From positions 372,001 through 436,000 of the forward strand of contig NZ_JAMTCR010000006.1 in NCBI RefSeq assembly GCF_024171945.1: a stretch of 64,000 nucleotides of DNA, in the 5' to 3' direction. A program made the position numbers and the translations under genes. The notes beneath the pieces are model-generated. The model saw only the letters and a program-made list of their open reading frames with translations. It did no database searches and had not been told where the DNA came from. Shown piece after piece: positions 11,248-19,666 of the stretch (the first letter of the stretch is position 1; each line of letters begins with the position of its first letter). This DNA is from Actinokineospora globicatena. Its GTDB lineage: Bacteria; Actinomycetota; Actinomycetes; Mycobacteriales; Pseudonocardiaceae.

Positions 11248-11817
11248 GTGGTCACCCAGGGACGCCCGCTGCGCGCCGACGCCGAACGCAGCGTCCGCGC
11301 GATCCTGGAAGCGGCCGAGAAGGTGCTGGCGGCGAACCCGGCCGCGTCCCTGGAGCAGGTCGCGGAGGCCGCGGGCGTCGCCAGGACCACCGTCCACCGG
11401 CGCTTCGCCAACCGCCAGGCCCTCGTCGACACCCTGGTCACGACCGTCATGGACCAGCTCGACGCGGTGATCGACGCCGCCAACCCCGACACCGCGCCCC
11501 CGCTGGTCGCCCTGCACCAGGTCACCGCCAGCGTCCTGCGCCTGAAACTCGGCTGGCCCTTCGCCATGACCGAGTCCTTCGCCCCCGACTCCCGCTGGTC
11601 CGAACGCCAACACCACACCGCCACCCGCTGCGTGACCCTCCTGGCCCGCGCCCAGACCACCGGCCACATCGCCCCCGACGCCGACCTCGACTGGACCTGC
11701 AAGGTCTACTACGCCCTCATCGGCGAAGCCGCCCACAACACCACCGAACCCGACCCCGACCTCCTCGCCACCAAGGTCATCACCACCCTCCTGCACGGCG
11801 CGGGCCCGAGGTCTTGA
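11248..11817 (+). CDS. TetR-family transcriptional regulator
   Basis: 189 residues from a GTG. The N-terminal helix-turn-helix is typical (ILEAAEKVL...SLEQVAEAAGVARTTVHRRFANRQALVDTLV), followed by an all-helical ligand-binding domain. It is divergent from the SDR with about 90 bases between starts and tandem inverted repeats in that gap, so it most likely represses the SDR and itself. The ligand is unknown. Confidence 0.92.
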   Translation: MVTQGRPLRADAERSVRAILEAAEKVLAANPAASLEQVAEAAGVARTTVHRRFANRQALVDTLVTTVMDQLDAVIDAANPDTAPPLVALHQVTASVLRLKLGWPFAMTESFAPDSRWSERQHHTATRCVTLLARAQTTGHIAPDADLDWTCKVYYALIGEAAHNTTEPDPDLLATKVITTLLHGAGPRS

Positions 11818-11859
11818 TCTTCAGCCGGTACGCTGCGCGGCATCGACCTGGGGGGTGCG

Positions 11860-12015
11860 GTGGCGGAGTCCGCGCGGGAGAAGCACTACAAGGTGGCGTT
11901 CGACCTGCCTGACGACGTGGCGGCCTACGCGCTCGCGTCCGTGGAGCGCCTGTGGGTCAGCCGCACGGCCACGCGCTTCCACGTCGAGGTCCACAACACG
12001 CCGTTCTTGGCGTGA
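11860..12015 (+). CDS. Short DUF4265-like protein, probably truncated
   Basis: A 51-residue frame from a GTG with GGGGGG just upstream. The sequence includes KHYKVAFDLPDD, then VERLWVSRTATRFHVEVHN and TPFLA before the stop. The pattern of a VEsLW motif followed by a short strand and N-x-PF resembles the start of DUF4265 proteins, which are normally more than twice as long. Here it stops right after the PF motif, so it is probably a truncated relic or a shortened version. Third positions are strongly G/C. The role of the family is unknown to me. Confidence 0.5.
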   Translation: MAESAREKHYKVAFDLPDDVAAYALASVERLWVSRTATRFHVEVHNTPFLA

Positions 12016-12352
12016 GAACGGCCGTCCGGTTGGTTCCTCATCGCGTCAACGGCTTGTGCAATGGGAACTCGGCTGGACGGTTCGGGTGAGCGGTGGTCTT
12101 GCGGGCCGGGGCCAAGAATGGTTCAACCACGGCGGCCAGAACTGGATGCGGTGTGCCGGTGGCGAACTGGGGAATGGAAGTCGCCGTCGTGTGTAGTGGC
12201 TGGTCGTGGACTTGTGCGATCGGCTCACCGGTGGTGCGGCTAGCACGCTGCCGGAACTGGGCAGGAGTGTTTCGCTCAGATTTCCGGCACATGAGCGAAA
12301 TCGACCGGGAAAGCCCTGGACCGGACTTCCGCGATGTGTTCGGCGACGAACG
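12016..12352. other. Gene-free stretch, slightly lower GC
   Basis: About 340 bases between the short DUF4265-like frame and the XRE regulator. Open frames on both strands lack ribosome sites and plausible composition. The continuation of the DUF4265 family beyond the stop at 12015 is not recognisable in other frames. Confidence 0.35.
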
Positions 12353-12383
12353 CGCCCGGGCAGGGGCGGGCCCTGCCCGGGCG
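12353..12383 (-). terminator. Terminator of the XRE regulator gene
   Basis: Perfect 13-bp stem (CGCCCGGGCAGGG / CCCTGCCCGGGCG) with a 5-nt loop, three bases beyond the stop of the minus-strand regulator. Confidence 0.8.
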
Positions 12384-12386
12384 TGC

Positions 12387-13268
12387 TCAGGCGGTGGCGC
12401 GGCCCGCGACGGCGGTGACCTCGGGGTGGTGGGGTTCGGCGGCGAGGAGGGTGGCGAGTTTGGCCCTGGTGTCGGACATGCGGTGCGGGACGTGCAGGAA
12501 CATGCGTATCCGGTCCGGGCCGTCGAGCAGCCAGGACTGGGTGTCGAAGCTCAGCCTGCCCACCTCGGGGTGGTCGACCTCCTTGCTGCTGAGCCGGGCG
12601 TCGAGCACCTCGTGGGTGTGCCAGAGCTGGGTGAACTTCTCGCTCTGCGCGCACAGGGTGCGGATGAGGTTGTTGAAGATCGGGTCGTCGTAGTGGCCCG
12701 CGGCGCTGACCCGGAACTGGGCGACGGCCATCCTGGCCATCCGGTCGGGGTTGGTGTAGCGCGACCAGATCTCCTCGCGGCAGAAGAAACTGGTCAGCAG
12801 GTTGCGGTCCCGGTCGGTCAGGCCGAACACCAACCGCGCGGAGCGGTTGCTGGCCACCAGGTTCCACAGGCTGTCGACCACCAGCGCCGGGCTCGGCAGG
12901 CACTCGTCGACGACCTGGCGCAGGTCGAGGTTCGGGCACTCGCCGACGGTCGCCTTCGCCGGGGGCGGGCTGATCCCCAGCAGCTGGTAGAGGTAGCACA
13001 ACTCGGACCGGTTGAGCCGCAGCGCGTGCCCCACCGCACGCGCGACCGGCTCGGAGACGTTGATGTCGCGACCCTGCTCGAGCCACGTGTACCAGGAGGT
13101 GCCGATGCCCGCGAGCACCGCCACCTCCTCGCGGCGCAAACCAGGCGTTCGGCGTCTACCGGAGGATACGGACAAACCGAAATCGGCCGGGGATAATCGA
13201 GCCCTGCGCGTCGTCAGGAAATGACCCAACTCCTCGCGCCGCCTACTGGTCCCCCCACTCTTTCCCAT
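12387..13268 (-). CDS. XRE-family regulator with MmyB-like ligand domain
   Basis: 293 residues. The N-terminal helix-turn-helix has the usual actinobacterial form (ELGHFLTTRRARLSPADFG...RRTPGLRREEVAVLAGIGTSWYTWLEQGRD), followed by a ~180-residue PAS-like MmyB domain (ALVVDSLWNLVASNRSARLVFG...). Such proteins often control a neighbouring oxidoreductase or transporter. The nearest candidate is the MFS gene upstream on the same strand, but there is no divergent partner. Start: ATG at 13268 is preferred; a GTG at 13316 would add 16 unlikely residues. Neither has a strong ribosome site. Confidence 0.88.
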   Translation of the reverse strand: MGKSGGTSRRREELGHFLTTRRARLSPADFGLSVSSGRRRTPGLRREEVAVLAGIGTSWYTWLEQGRDINVSEPVARAVGHALRLNRSELCYLYQLLGISPPPAKATVGECPNLDLRQVVDECLPSPALVVDSLWNLVASNRSARLVFGLTDRDRNLLTSFFCREEIWSRYTNPDRMARMAVAQFRVSAAGHYDDPIFNNLIRTLCAQSEKFTQLWHTHEVLDARLSSKEVDHPEVGRLSFDTQSWLLDGPDRIRMFLHVPHRMSDTRAKLATLLAAEPHHPEVTAVAGRATA

Positions 13269-13536
13269 GTTCGGAGTTTTGCCACTTTCCCACTCGGGTG
13301 TCAAGCGGTACCGCACGAGGTGATCATGCGATTACCGGCCGTGCAACTCACGCGCTGCCACCGGCGGATCGTTGAGCGGCCAACGATTTCGAAAAGCAAA
13401 GAAACTCGTCGGTAGCTCTGATTCTGGCGAGAAAACGAAAGCGTGCGCGTGGCGTGGCGAGTTGCCCCAGGCGGCGATGTGCGCAATTGCTGGGGAACGA
13501 ACGCCGAAACCGGTTCGTGATCGGCGGGTGCGCCGG

Positions 13537-14709
13537 TCAACCGGGCGGCGGCCGGACGGCGGCGCCGCGCACCGCCCACAGCAGCAGGCAGGCCGCCGCG
13601 AGCAGGGCGCCGACCCCGCACACCGCGAGCCAGCCCGCCGCGGCGTAGGCGGCACCGGAGGCGGCCGCGCCGACCGCGCCACCGAGGAAGTAGGTGCCGG
13701 TGTAGGCCATGGTGATCCGGCTGCGCGCCTCGGGCCGCAGCTGGTAGACCGCCGACAGGTTCGCCACCTGCACGCCCTGCACCCCGAGGTCGAGCGCGAC
13801 CACGCCGAGCACCAGCGGCACGATCCAGCGCCCGCCGCCCAGCGCCATCAACCCCCACGAGAGCAGCACCAAGCCCAGCAGCGACCCGGTCACCAGCTCC
13901 CCGCGACCGCGGTCGACGAACCGCCCGGTGGCCCGCGCCGCGTACGCGCCCACCGCTCCCAGGAGCCCGAACGCGCCGATGACGCCCGCGCCGTAGTGGT
14001 AGGGCTCCCCGGCGAGCAGGAACGCGGTGGTCGCCCAGAACGCGCTGAACCCGGCGAAGGACAGGAACCCGTAGGCGCAGCGCAGCCGCAGCACCGGTTC
14101 CTCGCGCACGATCGCCACCACCGAGCGCAGCAGCGCCCCGTAGCCGAGCCGATCGGCGACCCGCACGTCCGGCAGCACCCGCCACAGCACCGCCGCGAGC
14201 AGCGCCATCAGCACCGCGGCGGCCGCGTAGACCGCCCGCCACGTCCCGGCCCACTCGGCCACCAGGCCACCGCCGGTGCGGGCGAGCAGCACCCCGACCA
14301 GCACCCCGCTCATGACCGTCCCGGTGACCTGGCCGCGCCGCTGGGGTGCCGCGAGCGTCGCGGCGAAGGCGACCATGATGGGTGCGACCACCGCGCACGG
14401 CGCCAGCACGGCCGAGACCAGCATCAGCACGGTGATCGACGGCGCTGCCGACGCGGCGGCCTGGATGAGCGCCACCGCCGAGAGCATCGCCACCACCAAG
14501 CGCCTGCGGTCGAGGATGTCCGCGAGCGGCACGACCAGGCCGAGGCCGACCGCGTAGCCCGCCGTCGTGACCGTGACCAGCGCCGACGCCGTCGCGCTGC
14601 CGACCCCGAACTCGGCGGCGATGGCGGTCAGCAGCGGCTGGGCGTAGTAGACGTTGGCCACCGCGAGCCCCGCCGCGACGGCGAAGAGCCGGACCAGGCC
14701 CGCGGACAT
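13537..14709 (-). CDS. MFS transporter
   Basis: 390 residues with about 12 predicted membrane helices, in the size range of drug/metabolite antiporters of the major facilitator superfamily. The start MSAGLVRLFAVAAGLAVANVYYAQPLL leads straight into helix 1, and the A-motif loop between helices 2 and 3 is visible as PLADILDRRRL. The frame is open further upstream to 14910, but those residues are Pro/Arg-rich. The ATG at 14709 is preferred, with a GGTGGG just upstream. The substrate is unknown. It lies between a regulator and a thioesterase, all on the minus strand. Confidence 0.88.
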   Translation of the reverse strand: MSAGLVRLFAVAAGLAVANVYYAQPLLTAIAAEFGVGSATASALVTVTTAGYAVGLGLVVPLADILDRRRLVVAMLSAVALIQAAASAAPSITVLMLVSAVLAPCAVVAPIMVAFAATLAAPQRRGQVTGTVMSGVLVGVLLARTGGGLVAEWAGTWRAVYAAAAVLMALLAAVLWRVLPDVRVADRLGYGALLRSVVAIVREEPVLRLRCAYGFLSFAGFSAFWATTAFLLAGEPYHYGAGVIGAFGLLGAVGAYAARATGRFVDRGRGELVTGSLLGLVLLSWGLMALGGGRWIVPLVLGVVALDLGVQGVQVANLSAVYQLRPEARSRITMAYTGTYFLGGAVGAAASGAAYAAAGWLAVCGVGALLAAACLLLWAVRGAAVRPPPG

Positions 14710-14951
14710 CCCACCGCCGGGCGTCAACCGCGCCCGACCGGCCACCGGCACTCGACCGGCGGGCACTTCTCCAGGCACATCGCTCCAGCAGGTAGGTCCC
14801 CGAACGCCGCGGGCGGCGGCGTGGTCACCCTCGATCGTCGCGCACCGGCCCGGTCGCGGCCAGGCTGTGCCGGACCCTCCCCCCGGTGGTACTGGTACTG
14901 GCAGGGCCACCCAGCGCTGAGTCCACTGTGGATGAGCAGCTCATGGGATGA

Positions 14952-15497
14952 TCATGTTGTGCGCCTGCGCTTCCCGATGGCGCAGGTGAGCCGCGCGGTG
15001 CACGTGCGCCTGCCGGACTCGTCGACGATCACGATCTCGTAGGTGGCCGTCGCCCTGCCCTCGTGCAGGGCGGTCGCGGTGCCGGTGACCAGGCCGGACG
15101 AGACCCAGCGGTGGTGCGTGCAGGACAGGTCGAGCCCGACGGCGCGACCCCCTGGGCCCGCGTGCGCCCAGGCGGCGAGGGAGCCGAGCGTCTCGGCGAA
15201 GGCAGCGTTGGCGCCGCCGTGCATGATGCCGACCGGCTGCCGGTTGCCGGTCACCGGCATCGTGCCCACCACCCGCCCCGGCCCGCACTCCACGAGCCGG
15301 ATGCCCAGCTTGGCGATCAGCTGCTCCGCTTGGTAGCCGGGGTGCGCGGGCACCCCGAACACGGTGTCGACCTCCAGCGCCGCGGAGTCCTCGGACGCGG
15401 CGGAGCCCGCGGGTCGGGTGGGCGGGGTGGAGTTGATGTGCGGGGTGGGCGGGGCGGAGTCGATGTGTGGAACGGAGCCATCGGACACAGTGGTCAC
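14952..15497 (-). CDS. PaaI-type hotdog thioesterase
   Basis: 181 residues from a GTG five bases after a perfect GGAGGT ribosome site. The C-terminal ~130 residues form a single hotdog domain with the PaaI/4HBT signature GIMHGGANAAFAETLGS (His-Gly-Gly plus acidic residue), followed by GLDLSCTHHRWV and strands ending CTARLTCAIG. Such enzymes hydrolyse acyl-CoA or acyl-carrier thioesters. The first ~45 residues are Pro-rich and probably disordered. The gene is divergent from the AvrD/KAS III/ACP cluster and could edit or release acyl intermediates there, but it may equally be unrelated. Confidence 0.85.
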   Translation of the reverse strand: MTTVSDGSVPHIDSAPPTPHINSTPPTRPAGSAASEDSAALEVDTVFGVPAHPGYQAEQLIAKLGIRLVECGPGRVVGTMPVTGNRQPVGIMHGGANAAFAETLGSLAAWAHAGPGGRAVGLDLSCTHHRWVSSGLVTGTATALHEGRATATYEIVIVDESGRRTCTARLTCAIGKRRRTT

Positions 15498-15894
15498 CGG
15501 GGACCTCCAGGGCGTGCGGACCGAACAGGACGAAAGGGGCGACCGGGCCACGGTGGACGGACACACGCGACACACCGCGCACACAACACGGGGCGCCGCA
15601 ACCGGTTCCGGCGGTTTCGCCGCCGAACTGTTGCCCGTGGACACCCGGACCACCAGGCTGGGTCGACCGGCCGCCGCGCTGCCATCGGTTGTGGCACAGG
15701 TCATCCTGGTGCCCGTGGTACCCGGATGGCGGTACCCGTACAAAGCGACGCAGGTTCCGCGCCCGGCGCCGGTGTAGCGTCGATCTCGACAGCGGCCGTG
15801 GGTGTTCCGGTTCTGTCCGCAGCACTTCGCTCGCCTGCCAAGTTCCCCCAGCCACGCGGACCACCTCGGTGGCCGCGGACGGGAGTGCCCAGAG
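15498..15894. promoter_or_regulatory. Divergent promoter region of the AvrD cluster
   Basis: About 400 bases between the thioesterase start and the AvrD-family start. It holds no convincing gene. The octamer GGTACCCG occurs twice, at 15717-15724 and 15731-15738, exactly 14 bases apart, which could be a regulator binding site for the cluster. I cannot fix -10/-35 boxes. Confidence 0.4.
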
Positions 15895-16887
15895 ATGACC
15901 AACCCAGCGCCGCCGCGCCCGACGGTCGACGACTACCTCGGCGACGGCGCCAAGCGCTTCTTCTCGGCGGGCTACCGCCGAGTCGGCTACCACTTCGGAC
16001 CGGTCGCCACCGACGTCGCCAGCACAAGCGACGCCACGGTGCGCACGCACGTGGGACTGTCCTACCCGACCGACTGGTCGAAGAAGTCCGCGGGCGTCGA
16101 CCTGCGCCCGCACCTGAGCACCATCGACGCCATCCTCTTCGGCGCCACCCTCGCCGAACTGGCCGTGGTCAGCGCTTTCGGCCTGGACGAGCAAGCGCGC
16201 CGCGCCGCGTGGGTGCGCCGGGTGCGCATCCGGGCCGGGCAGAGCCCCGAGGAGGACCTGCGCCGGTTGCCGCTCTCCGCCCAGCTGACCGACACGACCA
16301 CCGAACCGGGCGGCTTGTCCACGGTATCTACTGTGGACAGTCAGGTCGGATCCATGCGGGTCCGGTGCGAGGTGGTGCACACCGGTGGTGCGGTCACCCC
16401 GGGCGCCACTGAGCACGACAGCCCGGACGCACTGCTCGGACCCGCCGCCGACCGCTACTACGGCACCGGTTTCGCCCGTGTCCACCACCACCTGGACGAC
16501 CTCGCGCTGGACGTCCCCAACACCTCGGCCGAGGCCGTCGTCCGCCTGGAGCCGTCCGACGCCACCGCCGGGATCGAGGGCGCCTACCAGCCCGCGCCGA
16601 CCATGGTGGAGGCCTTCGCCGCGGGTTTGCAGCTCGCGCAGGTCCTGCTGTACGAAATGGACGGTATGCGCCGCAGCGGCAGCAACACGCTGTGGATGCG
16701 CTCCACCACGCTCACCGCCACGCGCCCGGTCGCGGGCACCGGTCCGTTCGCCCTGCGCACCAGCCTGGCCACCACGAACCTCGTCGAGATGAACGGCGGC
16801 GTCTGGCGCACCGCGGACATCCACACCGAACTGGCCGGTGTCCGCTTCACCTGCGCCGTCGCCCACGCGCTGCCGCGCGGCATCTGA
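15895..16887 (+). CDS. AvrD-family protein (double-hotdog, butenolide-type biosynthesis)
   Basis: 330 residues from an ATG. The N-terminal half carries the AvrD-like features YLGDGAKRFFSAGYRRV, SYPTDWSKKSAG and RPHLSTIDAILFG. The second half (from ~178) repeats the pattern weakly: LLGPAADRYYGTGFARVHHH then a long helix ...GLQLAQVLLYEMD. This looks like an internal duplication of a hotdog-like unit (~13-120 and ~178-300). In Pseudomonas syringae avrD directs synthesis of syringolides, C-glycosyl lipids made from a beta-keto acid and a sugar. Here it heads a cluster with KAS III and ACP, which could supply the acyl partner. The family call rests on motifs and context, not a search. Confidence 0.72.
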   Translation: MTNPAPPRPTVDDYLGDGAKRFFSAGYRRVGYHFGPVATDVASTSDATVRTHVGLSYPTDWSKKSAGVDLRPHLSTIDAILFGATLAELAVVSAFGLDEQARRAAWVRRVRIRAGQSPEEDLRRLPLSAQLTDTTTEPGGLSTVSTVDSQVGSMRVRCEVVHTGGAVTPGATEHDSPDALLGPAADRYYGTGFARVHHHLDDLALDVPNTSAEAVVRLEPSDATAGIEGAYQPAPTMVEAFAAGLQLAQVLLYEMDGMRRSGSNTLWMRSTTLTATRPVAGTGPFALRTSLATTNLVEMNGGVWRTADIHTELAGVRFTCAVAHALPRGI

Positions 16888-16916
16888 ACCACACCACCGA
16901 GAACCCAGGGGAACCC

Positions 16917-17633
16917 ATGAAGCTCGCCATCTCCGGCACCTACTCCTCCGGCAAGACCCTCACCTCCTACGCGCTCTCGCACCTGGTCGACATGCCGCGC
17001 ACCCGGGCCCGCACCATGCGCGAGCTGCTGCCCTTCGCCGTGCCCGGCAAGACCCTGGAGCAGTGCGACGGCGCCGAGCTGATCCAGCTGATCGTCCGCC
17101 GCCACGTCGAGCGCGTCGTGCACGAGAGCCACCTGAGCACTGGTTTCGTCTCCGACGGCTCGTCGCTGCAGGAGTGGCTCTACGGCTCGGTCCGGGTGAT
17201 CGTCGGCATCAACCCCAACGACTCCGTGCACCTGTCGGACGTGCAGACCGTCGAGCGCACTCCCGAGATGCTGTTCTTCGAACACGTGATGGACCAGCTC
17301 GGGGTGGCCATCAAGGAGCACGTCAAGAACACCTACGACGTGTTCGTGCACCTGCCCAACGAGCTGGAGCTGGCCAAGGACGGGCACCGCCCGGTCAACG
17401 AGCGCTTCCGCAGGCTCGCCGACGAGGGCATCGCCGCGGCCATCGACGAGCTGGGCATCCCCCGGCACGTCATCGGCGGCACCCTGGTGCAGCGGCTGGA
17501 GGGCATCGTCGAGGTGCTCGGCCTGACCCCGGTGACCGACGTGCACACCGCGATCGCCCGCGCCCAGGACGAGTACCGAAAGGTCGACATGACGATCGAG
17601 TCCGACCGCGCCTGGGCCGTGGCGTCGGCCTGA
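16917..17633 (+). CDS. P-loop ATPase/kinase-like protein of the AvrD cluster
   Basis: 238 residues from an ATG 29 bases after the AvrD stop, with AGGGGA upstream. A Walker A motif, GTYSSGKT (residues 7-14), opens the protein directly after the first strand, as in small NadR/AAA_28-type kinases. A later strand (YDVFVHLPNELEL) and acidic residues could form the Walker B part. There is no membrane segment. The fold suggests phosphoryl transfer to a small molecule; in this context a sugar or polyol substrate would make sense, since a phosphatase is encoded three genes on. That pairing is inference. It is probably in one operon with its neighbours. Confidence 0.75.
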   Translation: MKLAISGTYSSGKTLTSYALSHLVDMPRTRARTMRELLPFAVPGKTLEQCDGAELIQLIVRRHVERVVHESHLSTGFVSDGSSLQEWLYGSVRVIVGINPNDSVHLSDVQTVERTPEMLFFEHVMDQLGVAIKEHVKNTYDVFVHLPNELELAKDGHRPVNERFRRLADEGIAAAIDELGIPRHVIGGTLVQRLEGIVEVLGLTPVTDVHTAIARAQDEYRKVDMTIESDRAWAVASA

Positions 17634-17665
17634 GCGGGACGAGCGGGCGGGGGAGGGGCGCAGCG

Positions 17666-18667
17666 ATGGGACGCGCCGCGGTGTTGGCGGGTGTGGGGTC
17701 GGCGGTGCCGGACCGGGTCGTCACCAACGACATGTACGCCGCCAGGATGGACACCACCGACGAGTGGATCAGGACGCGGACCGGCATCCGCGAGCGCAGG
17801 CACCTCGAGCGCGGCTCGGCGACCAGCGACCTGGCCGCCGAGGCGGGCAGGCGGGCGCTGAAGTCGGCGGGCGTCGGCGCGGTCGACGCGGTCGTGCTGG
17901 CCACCACGACCCCGGACCACCCGTGCCCGGCGACCGCGCCGACCGTGGCCGCGGCGCTGGGCCTGGGCACCGTCCCGGCCTACGACGTCGGCGCGGTGTG
18001 CTCCGGGTTCCTCTACGCCCTGGCCAGCGGGGCGGGCCTGATCGCGCTGGGCACGGCCGAGCGGGTGCTGGTGATCGGCGCCGAGGCGTTCACCACGATC
18101 ATCGACCAGTCCGACCGGGGCACCGCGCCGATCTTCGGTGACGGGGCGGGCGCGGTGGTGCTCAGCGCGGGCGACCAGTCGCAACCCGGCGCGCTGCTGG
18201 CCTTCGACCTGGGCAGCGACGGCGACCTGGCCGACCTGATCATCATCCCCGGCGGCGGGTCCCGGCAGCGCGCCTCCGGGCTGCCCGCCGCGCCGGGCGA
18301 CGAGTACATGGCGATGCACGGCCGGGAGGTGTTCCGGCACGCGGTGCTGCGGATGACCGAGTCCTCCCGCACCGTGCTGGCCCGCACCGGCTGGGACGTC
18401 GGCTCGCTCGACTGGCTGGTCGGGCACCAGGCCAACGTGCGCATCCTGCGCGCGGTGGCCGACCACCTGGGGCTGGCCCAGGAGCGGGCGTTCGTCAACG
18501 TCGACCGCTACGGCAACACCGCCGCCGCGTCGATCCCGCTCGCCCTCGACGACGCGGCGACCACCGGGTTGATCACGCCGGGCGACCGGATCGTGCTCAC
18601 CGCCTTCGGTGGCGGCGCCACCTGGGGCGCGATCGCCCTGGAGTGGCCGAACCTCGCGGTGGCCTGA
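17666..18667 (+). CDS. Beta-ketoacyl-ACP synthase III (FabH-like)
   Basis: 333 residues, the usual FabH length, from an ATG after GGGAGGGG. Decarboxylative condensation of an acyl-CoA starter with malonyl-ACP. The catalytic triad is intact: Cys112 (GAVCSGFLYAL), His254 (VGHQANVRI) and Asn284 (YGNTAAASIP). The glycine-rich end (TAFGGGATWGAIALEW) is typical. It is followed 46 bases later by an acyl carrier protein, so it very likely works on that carrier and makes the beta-ketoacyl unit used by the cluster. It is a specialised rather than housekeeping FabH because no other fatty-acid synthesis genes adjoin it. Confidence 0.93.
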   Translation: MGRAAVLAGVGSAVPDRVVTNDMYAARMDTTDEWIRTRTGIRERRHLERGSATSDLAAEAGRRALKSAGVGAVDAVVLATTTPDHPCPATAPTVAAALGLGTVPAYDVGAVCSGFLYALASGAGLIALGTAERVLVIGAEAFTTIIDQSDRGTAPIFGDGAGAVVLSAGDQSQPGALLAFDLGSDGDLADLIIIPGGGSRQRASGLPAAPGDEYMAMHGREVFRHAVLRMTESSRTVLARTGWDVGSLDWLVGHQANVRILRAVADHLGLAQERAFVNVDRYGNTAAASIPLALDDAATTGLITPGDRIVLTAFGGGATWGAIALEWPNLAVA

Positions 18668-18713
18668 GCCCGGCGCGGTCCACATCAGACAACACGAAGC
18701 AGGGAGATATCTC

Positions 18714-18959
18714 GTGAACACCACGATCAACGAGCGCGTCCTGGCACTGGTCGCGGACAAGGCCGAGGTGCCGCCCGCGCGGCTGAGCCTGGACAGCACC
18801 CTGGAGGACATCGGGCTGGACTCGCTGCACCTCATGGAGATCGCGCTGTGGGCGCAGAAGGAGTACGGGGTGGTCATCGCCGAGGGCGAGCTGCACCACG
18901 AGCAGACCCTGGCCGAGGCCCTCGCGCTGCTCGACGCCCGCACCGGCGCCACCGCGTGA
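18714..18959 (+). CDS. Acyl carrier protein
   Basis: 81 residues from a GTG preceded by GGGAGATAT. It has the four-helix acyl carrier pattern with the phosphopantetheine site Ser37 in EDIGLDSLHLMEIAL. Acidic, cytoplasmic. It lies between KAS III and the HAD phosphatase and overlaps the latter by 4 nt (GTGA). Dedicated carrier for the acyl chain made by the cluster's KAS III is the natural reading. Confidence 0.94.
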   Translation: MNTTINERVLALVADKAEVPPARLSLDSTLEDIGLDSLHLMEIALWAQKEYGVVIAEGELHHEQTLAEALALLDARTGATA

Positions 18960-19666
18960 CCCACCGGCGGGCCGCGTTCTTCGACGTCGACGGGACGCTG
19001 ATCACGATCACCAGCATCTTCCGGTTCCTCGCCTTCGACACCGCCGAGCGCGGCCTGCCGGACTCCGTCCACACCGGACACCTGGCCGAGCTGGCGCGGG
19101 TCAAGGCGGCGGGGGCGAACCGGGAGACGGCCAACCGGGCGTTCTACCGGGCCTTCGCCGGTCGTCCCGCCGCCGACCTGGCCGCCGCCGGAGAGCGGTG
19201 GTTCACCGCCGAGTACGCCAAGGGCGGGCTGTTCGACCCGCGGGTGCTGACCATGCTTCGCGCGCACCGGGCCGCAGGCGACCACGTCGTGCTGCTGTCC
19301 GGGTCGTTCCCGCCGTGCCTGACCCCGATCGCCCGGTTCGCCTGCGCGGACGTCGTGCTGTGCACCGAGCCGGAGGTCGTGGCGGGCGAGCTCACCGGCG
19401 CGGTCGGGACCCCGATGGTCGGCGCGAACAAGGCCATGGCCGTGCGCGAGTTCGCCGCCGCGCGGGGGATCGACCTGACCGACTGCTTCGCCTACGGCGA
19501 CGACCACTCCGACCTGCCGGTGCTCGAACTGGCCGGGTGCCCGGTGGCGGTCGGCGACGAGCCGGTGCTGCGCGCGCACGCCGAGCGGGCCGGGTGGCGC
19601 CGCATCCCTCCCCTCGCCGGGGAGGACTCCGAGCAACGAGAGGAAGTCCCATGTCCGAGCAGATGA
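18956..19666 (+). CDS. HAD-IB-type phosphatase
   Basis: 236 residues from a GTG overlapping the ACP stop. All HAD motifs are visible: motif I FFDVDGTL with nucleophile Asp10 and general acid Asp12, motif II LLSGSF, a conserved Lys in GANKAMAV, and motif IV YGDDHSDLPVL. The SerB-like subfamily (HAD-IB) dephosphorylates small metabolites. In this operon a phosphorylated sugar-acyl intermediate is a plausible substrate. Its last 16 bases overlap the next gene, supporting coupling. Confidence 0.88.
   Translation: MTHRRAAFFDVDGTLITITSIFRFLAFDTAERGLPDSVHTGHLAELARVKAAGANRETANRAFYRAFAGRPAADLAAAGERWFTAEYAKGGLFDPRVLTMLRAHRAAGDHVVLLSGSFPPCLTPIARFACADVVLCTEPEVVAGELTGAVGTPMVGANKAMAVREFAAARGIDLTDCFAYGDDHSDLPVLELAGCPVAVGDEPVLRAHAERAGWRRIPPLAGEDSEQREEVPCPSR

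Noticed and set aside
12038..12292. 84-codon minus-strand frame
   Set aside because: No ribosome site, Pro/Thr/His-rich, no recognisable pattern; probably chance.
14932..14945. Near-palindrome ATGAGCAGCTCAT beside the thioesterase stop
   Set aside because: Weak short symmetry without a U tract; not convincing as a terminator.
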